The notes under the pieces were generated by a model. It was given only the letters and a program-made list of their open reading frames with translations. It was not told where the DNA came from and made no database searches. The position numbers and the translations under genes are program-made. Shown here piece after piece: positions 15,456 through 23,092 of a DNA stretch of 64,000 nucleotides. Origin of the DNA: Variovorax sp. EL159 (GTDB lineage Bacteria > Pseudomonadota > Gammaproteobacteria > Burkholderiales > Burkholderiaceae_C); NCBI RefSeq assembly GCF_900100965.1, contig NZ_FMUJ01000001.1, positions 916,272 to 980,271 of the forward strand, given 5' to 3'. The stretch's first letter is position 1, and each line of letters starts with the position of its first letter.

Positions 15456-15977
15456 TCACGGCCCGGATGCATCACGCAGTGCCGCTTCGTAGACGGCAAG
15501 GTCGCCCTGCGAGAAGCAGCAGAACACAACCTCCTGGATCGACGTCGCCTTCTGGCGCTCCGCCAGCACCGTGCGCACTGCGACCTCGGCCGCCAGCGCG
15601 ACCGGATAGCCATAGATGCCGGTGCTGATGCCCGGAAACGCGATGCTGTGCACCCCGCGTTCGCTCGCGATCGCCATCGAGCGGCGATAGCACGAGGCAA
15701 GCAATTCGGGTTCTTCCGCCGCGCCGCCGCGCCACACCGGGCCCACCGTGTGAATGATGTAGCGCGCCGGCAGCCGGTAGCCTTGGGTCAGCTTGGCATC
15801 GCCGGTCTTGCAGCCGCCGAGCAGGCGGCATTCGTGCACGAGATCGGGGCCCGCCGCGCGATGGATCGCACCGTCCACGCCACCGCCACCAAGCAGCGAG
15901 GAGTTGGCGGCGTTGACGATGGCATCGACCTGCAAGGTCGTGATGTCGGCGCGAAGGGCTCGGAGTGCGGTGGTCAT
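15456..15977 (-). CDS. ymdB: O-acetyl-ADP-ribose deacetylase-type macrodomain protein
   Basis: 173 residues, one macrodomain and nothing else, the size of E. coli YmdB. Motifs: [20 protein letters not shown] (adenine and distal-ribose loops with the catalytic Asn and Asp), [14 protein letters not shown], and [13 protein letters not shown] (diphosphate loop). Expected to hydrolyse O-acetyl-ADP-ribose and possibly ADP-ribosyl-glutamate. The start at ATG 15977 gives the standard length, although the frame is open upstream. It is first in a two-gene unit with the APH(6)-like kinase, which raises the possibility that both act on nucleoside-type or ADP-ribosylated compounds. Confidence 0.9.
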   Translation of the reverse strand: MTTALRALRADITTLQVDAIVNAANSSLLGGGGVDGAIHRAAGPDLVHECRLLGGCKTGDAKLTQGYRLPARYIIHTVGPVWRGGAAEEPELLASCYRRSMAIASERGVHSIAFPGISTGIYGYPVALAAEVAVRTVLAERQKATSIQEVVFCCFSQGDLAVYEAALRDASGP

Positions 15978-16213
15978 GGTCGGGTTGCCATCGTAGCGAG
16001 TGGCCGTGCCAATGAGGAGGGCCATCGCGCTCCCGGCGAACAACCCTGTCGCAAGTGCCTCAGGCAGCGCAAACCCGGATCGGGCAAACCCGCTTTCGGT
16101 CTCTGTTGCAAATCCTTACGATCCGCTCGCCGGGGTCGTCGCCCGGTCTCCGCCCGGGGCGTTGGCGCTGAACTTGCAAGGGGCGGGGCTGTTCTCAACC
16201 CGAGGGAGAGTCC

Positions 16214-17212
16214 ATGAAGAACATCTTGCCGTGGTGCCGGGCCGCGATCCTGTTGCTGGTGTCGCTGGTATGGGGCGGCGCCGTGGTGGCCCAGGCGCAG
16301 GTGCTGCAGTTCAAGTGGGGCCATGTCTACGAGCCGACCAGCATCTTCCACCAGCAGGCCGAACTGGCAGCCCGCAAGCTCGCCGAGCAGTCCGACGGCA
16401 AGATCAAGATCGAAGTGGTGCCCGCCTCCAAGATGGGGCAGGAGGCCGACTTTCCGCTGATGCTGGCGAACGACTCGATGCAGATCGCCTACGTCGGCGA
16501 GGCCACGCTGGCCGAGGGCTATCCGCCGCTGAGCCTGGGGAGCTATCCCTTCGCGTTCAAGGACCTGGACCACATGCGCAAGTACCTCGCGAGCCCGCTG
16601 CTGGCGGACTTGATGAAGGGCTACAACGAGAAGAGCGGCAACCGCATGGTGGCCACGGTGTACTACGGCGCGCGGCAGGTCACGTCGACCCGGCCGTTGT
16701 CCAAGCCCGAAGACTTTCGCGACCTGCGGCTGTACGTGCCCGCCGCCGCGGCCTACCAGCTCTTTGCCACCGCGCTCGATGCCAAGCCGGTGACGCTGCC
16801 CTTCATGAGCCTCTATGGCGCGCTCAAGAAGAACGAGGTCGAAGCCCAGGAGAATCCGCTGGGCATCGTCAAGTCGAAGAAGCTCTATGAAGTGCAGAAG
16901 TACGTGCAGCTCACCGCGCATGTCTACGACACGCTGGGCATCGTGATCGGCAAGGCCGCGTGGGCCAGGCTTACGCCGCCGCAGCAGGCGATGGTCGAGA
17001 AGGTGCTGGTGGAAACCGCGAAGTGGACCAACGTCGGCGTGATCGCCGGCGAACTCGAAGACGAGCAGTTTTTGCGCGGCAAGGGCATGACGGTGACGCC
17101 GGTCAATCGCCAGCTCTTTCTGGAGCGCATCGTGAAGCGTGCGACACCGGAGCAGCAGGGCGCGCGGCCGGGCGACTACGCAAAGTTGCAGGCGCTGGCG
17201 GGCCCGAACTGA
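16214..17212 (+). CDS. TRAP transporter solute-binding protein (DctP family)
   Basis: 332 residues, GAGGGAGAGTCC before ATG 16214. A signal peptide ends near VVAQAQVLQF, and the mature protein begins with FKWGHVYEPTSIFHQQAE, the usual first strand of DctP proteins. The dicarboxylate-contact region lies around the RDLRLYVP stretch near residue 175, and PVTLPFMSLYGALK follows. It should bind an organic acid in the periplasm for a DctQM permease, but no dctQ or dctM is adjacent. It must therefore use a distant permease or serve as a sensor. It is convergent with the AraC regulator (6-bp gap). Confidence 0.9.
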   Translation: MKNILPWCRAAILLLVSLVWGGAVVAQAQVLQFKWGHVYEPTSIFHQQAELAARKLAEQSDGKIKIEVVPASKMGQEADFPLMLANDSMQIAYVGEATLAEGYPPLSLGSYPFAFKDLDHMRKYLASPLLADLMKGYNEKSGNRMVATVYYGARQVTSTRPLSKPEDFRDLRLYVPAAAAYQLFATALDAKPVTLPFMSLYGALKKNEVEAQENPLGIVKSKKLYEVQKYVQLTAHVYDTLGIVIGKAAWARLTPPQQAMVEKVLVETAKWTNVGVIAGELEDEQFLRGKGMTVTPVNRQLFLERIVKRATPEQQGARPGDYAKLQALAGPN

Positions 17213-17218
17213 AGCGCT

Positions 17219-18235
17219 TCAGCCCGTAGACGCCCGCCGCCGGTAGCCGCGCGGCGTGCTGCCCGTCCAGGTGCGGAACGCCCGGTGAAAGGCTGGCGTG
17301 TTGTCGAAGCCGACCGACGCGGCGATCAGGTCGATGGGTTCGCGCGTCTTCACCAGCCGCTGGATCGCGACGTCGCGCCGCACCTCTTCCTTCACCGCGC
17401 GAAAGCTCGTGCCTTCCGCCGCGAGCTTGCGCGACAGCGCGCGCTCCGACATGTGTAGCGATGCGGCGGCGTCGCCCAGCGTCACGCCCGTGGCCAGTCG
17501 GGCGGCCACGAAATCGCGCACCGACGAGCGCGTGGTGTCGTGGTCGAAGGTCGTGAAGATCCAGTCGTCGGGCGCGCGGCGCACGAAGTCGAGCAGCTCG
17601 CCGCGCGTGCGGCGAAAGGTCTGGCGCAGCACCGCCTCCGAAAAGCTGACCGAGGTGGCCGCCTGCCCGAAACGCACCGGGCCGGGAAACAGGTTGGCGT
17701 ATTCGTCGAACTTCGCCGGCCGCCGGAACGCGAAGCCCACGCCCTGCACCGGCAGTTGCCGCCCCTGCAGCCACGAGGCCATGCCGTGGATCAGCTTGAC
17801 CATCAGTTCGTGGCCGAAGGGCGTGGGCGTGGTGGTGTCCAGGCGCGGCGCGATGGTGATGGTGGCCACGCCATTGGCACGCGCCATGCGCAGCCGGTAG
17901 TCGTCGAGCAGCAGGTTCCAGAAGCGGGTGAAGCGGTACATCGCGACCATCAGCGATGGCGCATCGAGCAGGCTCAGGCCCAGGTACTTGAGTGCCCCCG
18001 CGCGGATGGGGCGCGACCACAGCCCGAGCATTTCGTCGCCCATGAACAGCGCCACGCCTTCGTACATGCGCACGAACTGCTCGCGCGTGACGCGCGCGCC
18101 GCCTTGGCGCAGGAGCAATGGCGAGATGCCGGCCTGCGTGGCGAGTGCGTCGATGTCGTGCGCGCCCAGTTGCCGGCGTGCGCCGGTGAGCATGTTGCGC
18201 AGGAAGCTGATGGGGACGGTGGCGCGTTCTTGCAT
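17219..18235 (-). CDS. AraC-family regulator with arabinose-binding-like N-terminal domain (OruR/ArgR type)
   Basis: 338 residues from ATG 18235. The N-terminal ligand domain (about 1-210) carries LGLSLLDAPSLMVAMYRFTRFWNLL and AFRRPAKFDEYANLFPGPVRF, typical of the PF12625 type. The C-terminal double HTH has TLGDAAASLHMSERALSRKLAAEG and IDLIAASVGFDNTPAFHRAFRTWTG. It is divergent from the crotonase gene 142 bp away and probably controls it. The frame is open far upstream, but that stretch reads against the crotonase gene and is not protein-like. Confidence 0.9.
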   Translation of the reverse strand: MQERATVPISFLRNMLTGARRQLGAHDIDALATQAGISPLLLRQGGARVTREQFVRMYEGVALFMGDEMLGLWSRPIRAGALKYLGLSLLDAPSLMVAMYRFTRFWNLLLDDYRLRMARANGVATITIAPRLDTTTPTPFGHELMVKLIHGMASWLQGRQLPVQGVGFAFRRPAKFDEYANLFPGPVRFGQAATSVSFSEAVLRQTFRRTRGELLDFVRRAPDDWIFTTFDHDTTRSSVRDFVAARLATGVTLGDAAASLHMSERALSRKLAAEGTSFRAVKEEVRRDVAIQRLVKTREPIDLIAASVGFDNTPAFHRAFRTWTGSTPRGYRRRASTG

Positions 18236-18377
18236 GCTTTCAGGTTGGCGGATTCTGCAAATAAATGGGCGAAACCTGCAAGCAGCCGCCAAAGGATGGC
18301 CGCTATCGTAGAGGTGAAACGCCGATCGCGCCTTCTGTGATTCAGGCGGAATTCGCAATATCTGAAGGAGCCTTGCC

Positions 18378-19169
18378 GTGAGCGAAAGAAACGTCACCGT
18401 CCACATGGATGAAGAAGTGGCCGTCGTCACCCTGAACCGTCCCGCCAAGCGCAATGCCATCGACGAGCAGACGCTGGCCGACCTGGACCACGTGTTTTCT
18501 TCGCTGCCGCGCGAGGCCCGGGCCGTGGTGCTGACCGGTGCCGGCCCGCATTTCTGCGCGGGGCTCGACCTGAAGGAGCACCACGACAAGGAGCGCACGG
18601 CGGTCGATTTCATGCGCGTGTGCCAGCGCTGGCACAGCACCTTCGACAAGATCCAGTACGGCGGCATTCCGGTGGTCGCGGCGCTGCACGGCGCGGTGGT
18701 CGGTGGCGGGCTCGAACTGGCGGCGGCGACGCACGTGCGCGTGGCCGATCCGACCACCTACTTCGCGCTGCCCGAAGGGCAGAAGGGCATCTTCACCGGC
18801 GGCGGCGCCACGGTGCGCGTGGCGCGCATCATCACGCCGGGCCGCATGGTCGAGATGATGCTCACCGGCCGCGTGCTGAACGCGAAGGCCGGCGTGGCGC
18901 TCGGCCTGGCGCATGAGATTTCCGTGCCCGGCGAAAGCCTGCGCGCCGCGCTCGCGCTCGCCAAGCGGGTGGCGAAGAACGCGGTGCTTTCCAACTACGC
19001 GATGGTGACGTCGATCAGCCGCATCGCCGACATGTCGGCCACCGACGGCATGTTCGCTGAATCATTGATGGCGGCCGTGGTGCAGACCGGCGGTGACGTG
19101 CAGACGCGGCTGGGTGCGTTCGTCGACAAGTCGCTGGCCAAGGTCACGCCGCAGCACGCGCCGGCCTAA
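18378..19169 (+). CDS. enoyl-CoA hydratase/isomerase (crotonase family)
   Basis: 263 residues from GTG 18378, preceded by AAGGAG. Crotonase landmarks: AVVTLNRPAKRNAID at the N-terminus, the oxyanion-hole segment FCAGLDLKEHH near residue 60, and VVAALHGAVVGGGLELAAATH near 100. The ALPEGQKGIFTGGGATVRV block follows, with Glu at the usual second catalytic position. It acts on a fatty or aromatic acyl-CoA, but hydratase versus isomerase cannot be told apart by eye. Single gene, divergent from the AraC-type regulator. Confidence 0.9.
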   Translation: MSERNVTVHMDEEVAVVTLNRPAKRNAIDEQTLADLDHVFSSLPREARAVVLTGAGPHFCAGLDLKEHHDKERTAVDFMRVCQRWHSTFDKIQYGGIPVVAALHGAVVGGGLELAAATHVRVADPTTYFALPEGQKGIFTGGGATVRVARIITPGRMVEMMLTGRVLNAKAGVALGLAHEISVPGESLRAALALAKRVAKNAVLSNYAMVTSISRIADMSATDGMFAESLMAAVVQTGGDVQTRLGAFVDKSLAKVTPQHAPA

Positions 19170-19179
19170 GGCCAGGGCT

Positions 19180-20598
19180 TCAGCCCGCGCGATCGACGTC
19201 GAAGGTCCGTTGCAGTTCGTGCCCGAGGTCTGTCACGAGGGCTTCGCGCTGGGGTGACGGCCGCCAGAAGCTGCGCACCACGCCACCGGTCGATTCCCAT
19301 TCGGGGTGGTTGCGTGCCGGCTGCGCGGCGCGCACCGCGGCAGCGGCGGCGCGCGTGGGGGCATCGCCGTCTTCGGGCGACCCGGTGCTGATGCGCTGCG
19401 TGGCCGCATGGCCGCGCTGCTCCAGCGCCTCGGTGAGCTTGAGCTGCCACGCGACCAGCGCGAACAGCACGCCGTCTTCGACGGTGAGTTCGTGCACGTC
19501 GCGCAGCTTGTTGGCGATCTTGCGGCCCAGCGGTCCCCAGCCTTGCGAGACCGCGCCGCCGATGGCGCCGCCCAGCGCAGCGCCGGCACCGAGCGAGATG
19601 CCGGCCACCGCGAGGTCGGCCACCACGCCCACCGCCGCGCCGATGACGGCGCCCTTGCCGAGGCGAAGGCCTGCGTCTTTCATGGCTTCGGGGCTGAAGA
19701 AGTCGAGCGTCCAGCGGCCTTCGATCATCGGCAGCGGGGCTTCGTCGGCGTCGCCCTGGCGGAAGCCGTAGAGCGCGAGCAGGTCGTCGGTGCAGTGCTG
19801 GGCCTTGTCGAACACGGCTTTCTGCAGGGCCGTGACCAAGGCCTGCCGGCGTGCTGTGTCGGCGAACTCGGTGGTCGACACCGTGCGCCGCACCGCGGCG
19901 GCATCGACCAGCAAGGCGGCGATGCGCGCGCAGGCCGATTGCCGGCGATGGCTGGCTTCAGCCTGCAGTGCATCGACCACGCCGCGCAGCTGGTCGCGGC
20001 GATCGCGCAGCAGGGTGGCGAGATCGGTGTACAGGTCTTGCTCGGCGCCGACGAAAGGCGCGGCCGCATCGAAGCGCACCTGCACGTGCAGGCCGTAGGC
20101 CGAGAGCAGCTCCCGCCAGGCCGGCTCGCGGCTGGCGACGTCGCGCACGAAGTTCAGCACCGGCAATACGGGGCGGGCGCAGCCGTTGAGCAGTTCGATC
20201 TCGTCGCGGAATTTCGGCAGCACCGGCTCGCGCACGTCGATCACGAGGAAGGCCGCGTCGATATCGAGCATGGTGCGCAGCACCTTGGCCTCTTGCTCGA
20301 ACACGCCGTGGGCTTCGGGGCCTTGCAGGAACTGCCGGATGCGCTCGGGCGGCGTGGCTTGCGCATCGAAGCCCGCGAGGTGTTCGCGCAGGGCGACGGC
20401 GTCTTCCAGACCCGGCGTGTCGAAGAAGCGCACGGCGGCCTCGCCGAGGATGTCGAGGTCGACCGATTCGACATGGCGCGTGGTGCCAGGGCGTTGCGAC
20501 ACCTCGCCGAAATTGACGCGCCGCGTGAGCGTGCGCAGCAGCGATGTCTTGCCCGCGTTGGTGTGGCCGACGACGGCGATGCGGATGGGTGACGTCAT
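19180..20598 (-). CDS. Era-like GTPase with DUF3482 domain
   Basis: 472 residues from ATG 20598. G domain: G1 VVGHTNAGKTSLL, a G2 region with RPGTTRHVE, G3 FFDTPGLED, and a LPVLNFVRD stretch at the G4 position, where the usual NKxD Lys is replaced. The DUF3482 part includes a helical middle and a glycine-rich double membrane hairpin (LGKGAVIGAAVGVVADLAVAGISLGAGAALGGAIGGAV). This is reminiscent of dynamin-like or YcjX-like membrane GTPases. The start overlaps the stop of the DUF2868 gene by four bases, so the two are translationally coupled and presumably act as a membrane-associated pair. Role unknown. Confidence 0.9.
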   Translation of the reverse strand: MTSPIRIAVVGHTNAGKTSLLRTLTRRVNFGEVSQRPGTTRHVESVDLDILGEAAVRFFDTPGLEDAVALREHLAGFDAQATPPERIRQFLQGPEAHGVFEQEAKVLRTMLDIDAAFLVIDVREPVLPKFRDEIELLNGCARPVLPVLNFVRDVASREPAWRELLSAYGLHVQVRFDAAAPFVGAEQDLYTDLATLLRDRRDQLRGVVDALQAEASHRRQSACARIAALLVDAAAVRRTVSTTEFADTARRQALVTALQKAVFDKAQHCTDDLLALYGFRQGDADEAPLPMIEGRWTLDFFSPEAMKDAGLRLGKGAVIGAAVGVVADLAVAGISLGAGAALGGAIGGAVSQGWGPLGRKIANKLRDVHELTVEDGVLFALVAWQLKLTEALEQRGHAATQRISTGSPEDGDAPTRAAAAAVRAAQPARNHPEWESTGGVVRSFWRPSPQREALVTDLGHELQRTFDVDRAG

Positions 20599-22001
20599 GG
20601 TGTGGTGGCCCCCAGCCCCTGCAGCGCGGCATCGAGCCTGTCGCTGGCGGTGATGCGTTCGAGTTCGGTGTCGCGCAGCCAGTCGAGCCAGCGTTGCGTT
20701 GCCGCGGCGCCGGGCGTGTCGGCCAGCCACAGGCGGCATTCGCCGCAATGCGCCAGTACTTCGCGCACGAAGCGTTCGGTGCCGCGATCAGGGCTCGATG
20801 CGGCATGGCACACCAGCAGCACGGTGCGCGGCCGGGCCTGTGCCAACTGGTCGAGAAGGGCGCGGCGGGCGGGCGCGCTGCCGTCGATGCGCAGCACCTG
20901 CGTGGTATTGGCGGGCAGGGCGGCGGGCGGCCATGGCATGTCGGGCGGCAGCTCGAAGCCGACGACGAACAGCGCATCCTGCAACTCGGCGGCAGACAAC
21001 CCGGTGGGTACGGTGCCGCGCACGCGGCCGGGGTCGGCATCGACGATGGCGGCCGGCGCCAGGGCGGCGAAACGGGCCAGCAGCTTGCGGTAGTACGGTT
21101 CGCGCCAGTCGGGTTGCAGCGCCTTGCTGCGGCGCTTCCAGATGGCGGCGCTCAGCAGCACGAGCGCCAGACGCGGCAGGAGCCCGTAGACCACGATGCA
21201 GCCGGTGAGCCACAGCGCCCACGTGCGCTGGCCTCCCGCGCTGGCGGTGCCGGGCGCCACGGCCAGCACGGTCGCCGCATCGGGCACCGGAAAGCCGAGC
21301 TGCGATGGTGCCCAGCCCAGCACCTGGACCGCGCGCACGAAGAACGCGGGGTCGAGGATGGTGGTCTCCCAGCTCAGCGTGTAGCTGCGAAAGGCCAGGG
21401 CGAACAGCATCGCGGCCAGCACCACAGCGAACGACAGCGACCAGATGCCATGGCTCACGAGCCCGAAGGCCCAGGGCAGCAGTCGCGCGCGGGCCAGCAG
21501 GCCGGTGGTGGCGCGCACCAGCACCGGTGCCTGGCCGCGCTTGCCGCCGGCCACGCGGGCGGTGAGCGACAGCCAGATCCAGCCGAGCGAAGCGGTATTG
21601 AACGAACCGAGGGGAAGCCACAGGCTGACCAGCCACAGCAGCAGCGTCAGCGCATGCAGGCCCAGCAGGCTGACCAGCGCCACGATCACGTTGATGTGGC
21701 GTTCGCCGCCGCCGATCACATTGCCCGCAAGCCCGAGGCCCGCGACCACGATCAGCGCCACCAGCCCGAGCAGCACCCAGGGCGACCATTGGCGCGCGCG
21801 TGCCAGCTCGGGTTGCAGGCCGATGCGTTCGCCCAGTTGAAGTGCGCGGTCGGTGATCTGCGTGGGGCCGTCGGCTGCGCGGCTGGCAGCCGTGCGCATC
21901 GCTTGCGCATCGTCGAGCGGGCCGCTCTGTTCAACCCATCGGATCGCCTCGGTGACTACCGCATCCGGAAAAGCAGTTTCGCGCAGCGCGGTGTTGGTCA
22001 A
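20595..22001 (-). CDS. DUF2868 membrane protein, partner of the GTPase
   Basis: About 468 residues. TTG 22001 was chosen because AGGGA lies five bases upstream; GTG 22031 is the longer alternative. The protein starts with a soluble helical segment (AVVTEAIRWVEQSGPLDDAQ), then has two pairs of membrane helices (VLLGLVALIVVAGLGLAGNVIGG; VIVALVSLLGLHALTLLLWLVSLWL; two more between residues about 175 and 300). A large soluble C-terminal domain of about 170 residues ends with TASDRLDAALQGLG. DUF2868 proteins are found with DUF3482 GTPases; the biological process is not known. Confidence 0.88.
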   Translation of the reverse strand: MTNTALRETAFPDAVVTEAIRWVEQSGPLDDAQAMRTAASRAADGPTQITDRALQLGERIGLQPELARARQWSPWVLLGLVALIVVAGLGLAGNVIGGGERHINVIVALVSLLGLHALTLLLWLVSLWLPLGSFNTASLGWIWLSLTARVAGGKRGQAPVLVRATTGLLARARLLPWAFGLVSHGIWSLSFAVVLAAMLFALAFRSYTLSWETTILDPAFFVRAVQVLGWAPSQLGFPVPDAATVLAVAPGTASAGGQRTWALWLTGCIVVYGLLPRLALVLLSAAIWKRRSKALQPDWREPYYRKLLARFAALAPAAIVDADPGRVRGTVPTGLSAAELQDALFVVGFELPPDMPWPPAALPANTTQVLRIDGSAPARRALLDQLAQARPRTVLLVCHAASSPDRGTERFVREVLAHCGECRLWLADTPGAAATQRWLDWLRDTELERITASDRLDAALQGLGATTP

Positions 22002-22084
22002 CAGGGTCCCTTCGCAAGTGAAGCCCGGCACAGCGGCGGGGCGCGCGAATTATGCCCGGCGTGCCGGAGAGACCCTGGGAAGCA

Positions 22085-22100
22085 GGGCCGCGAGCGGCCC
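22085..22100. terminator. GC-rich hairpin between the 24-residue peptide gene and the DUF2868 gene
   Basis: GGGCCGC-GA-GCGGCCC is a 7-bp perfect stem with a 2-base core. It sits 30 bp past the stop of the small peptide gene on the minus strand. There is no T-run, so it could attenuate rather than end transcription into the DUF2868 gene. Confidence 0.35.
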
Positions 22101-22129
22101 GTGTTCCATGGTGTGTTGGGAGAGCGCGT

Positions 22130-22204
22130 TCAGCGAAGGCCAAAGAAGGACAACACAGCCACGACGACCACGACCAGACCAACGATGTAGATGATGGAAT
22201 TCAC
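22130..22204 (-). CDS. 24-residue single-span membrane peptide
   Basis: GTG 22204 is preceded by GGAG at a seven-base distance. The frame encodes 24 residues: a short polar start (MNSIIY with GTG read as Met), an almost pure Val/Ile/Leu membrane helix (IVGLVVVVVAVLSFFG) and a positive end (LR). The composition, the ribosome site and the lack of any overlapping gene support a real micro-protein. It lies about 130 bp upstream of the DUF2868/GTPase operon on the same strand and might be co-transcribed with it. Function unknown. Confidence 0.6.
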   Translation of the reverse strand: MNSIIYIVGLVVVVVAVLSFFGLR

Positions 22205-22435
22205 GCGAAAGCTCCGTTGTTGACGACAGCTTCAGCGTCTGCCTTCGCCCGTGCCGCGACTGTCGGCAAGGGGCTGCGCGTGTTGTAGGCGCTTGCGAAG
22301 CGCCGTTTGCATGACATATCCCCGGTTTGCGCGCCTTTCTCGTTCGTGGCCGCGCAGGCGTGACGATTGTTTGCAATACGCAACCAGCATCCACGCAAGA
22401 CTCTGGCCTCCCCAGCCCGACCGATCGTTCCTCCG

Positions 22436-23023
22436 ATGCGACTCAGCGAGAAGCCCCCCTTCACCGGCTCCCATCCGGCCCACCCCGGCGCCCGTTCCGC
22501 GCGCCCGGCCGACGCCGCCGCGGCACGCGTCAACGCGCAACTCTTGCCCACGCTGTTCGATCGCCTGCGCGACGAGGCGTCCAGCCGTACCTCGGAGTCG
22601 CCTTCGGACTACACCGTCACGCCCGCGCGGATGCGCGACATCGTGCAGCGCGACCTGGCCTTCCTGCTGAACACCACCAACGCCGAAGACCTGATCGACC
22701 GCACGCGCCATGCCGACGCGGCGTCTTCCACCATCAACTTCGGCGTGCCGCCGCTGGCGGGCAGCTACCTGTCGGAGCGCAAGTGGGTGGACATCGAACG
22801 CATCATCCGCCGCGCCATCCAGGACTACGAACCGCGCCTGATTCCCGAGACGGTGACGGTGGTGCCGCTCATGAAGGAGGGCGGCGCACCCGAGGAATAC
22901 AACGTCCTGCTGTTCGAAATCCGCGCCATGATCAATCTGCGTCCCTATCCGCTGGCGTTCACGGTGCAGAGCGCGGTCGATCTCGAAACCAACCGCATGC
23001 GCGTGGTCGGCACGGCGCGCTGA
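22436..23023 (+). CDS. tssE: type VI secretion baseplate protein TssE (gp25-like)
   Basis: 195 residues. The gp25/TssE domain starts around residue 37 (LLPTLFDRLRDEASS) and includes RMRDIVQRDLAFLLNTTNAEDL, TINFGVPPLAGSYLSE and IERIIRRAIQDYEPRLIPETVTV. It ends in the EIRAMINLRPYPLAF strand. The first 36 residues are a Pro/Ala-rich extension, longer than in most TssE proteins, so a later start is possible, although no other start codon has a convincing ribosome site. TssE forms the wedge of the T6SS baseplate with TssF, TssG and TssK. It is followed 69 bp later by tssF; no other tss gene is in the window. Confidence 0.9.
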   Translation: MRLSEKPPFTGSHPAHPGARSARPADAAAARVNAQLLPTLFDRLRDEASSRTSESPSDYTVTPARMRDIVQRDLAFLLNTTNAEDLIDRTRHADAASSTINFGVPPLAGSYLSERKWVDIERIIRRAIQDYEPRLIPETVTVVPLMKEGGAPEEYNVLLFEIRAMINLRPYPLAFTVQSAVDLETNRMRVVGTAR

Positions 23024-23092
23024 AGCGCCCGCCACGCCACGCGCCCATCGCCCGCTTCACACATCACTCTTCTTCAGGGAATCGACGCATTC

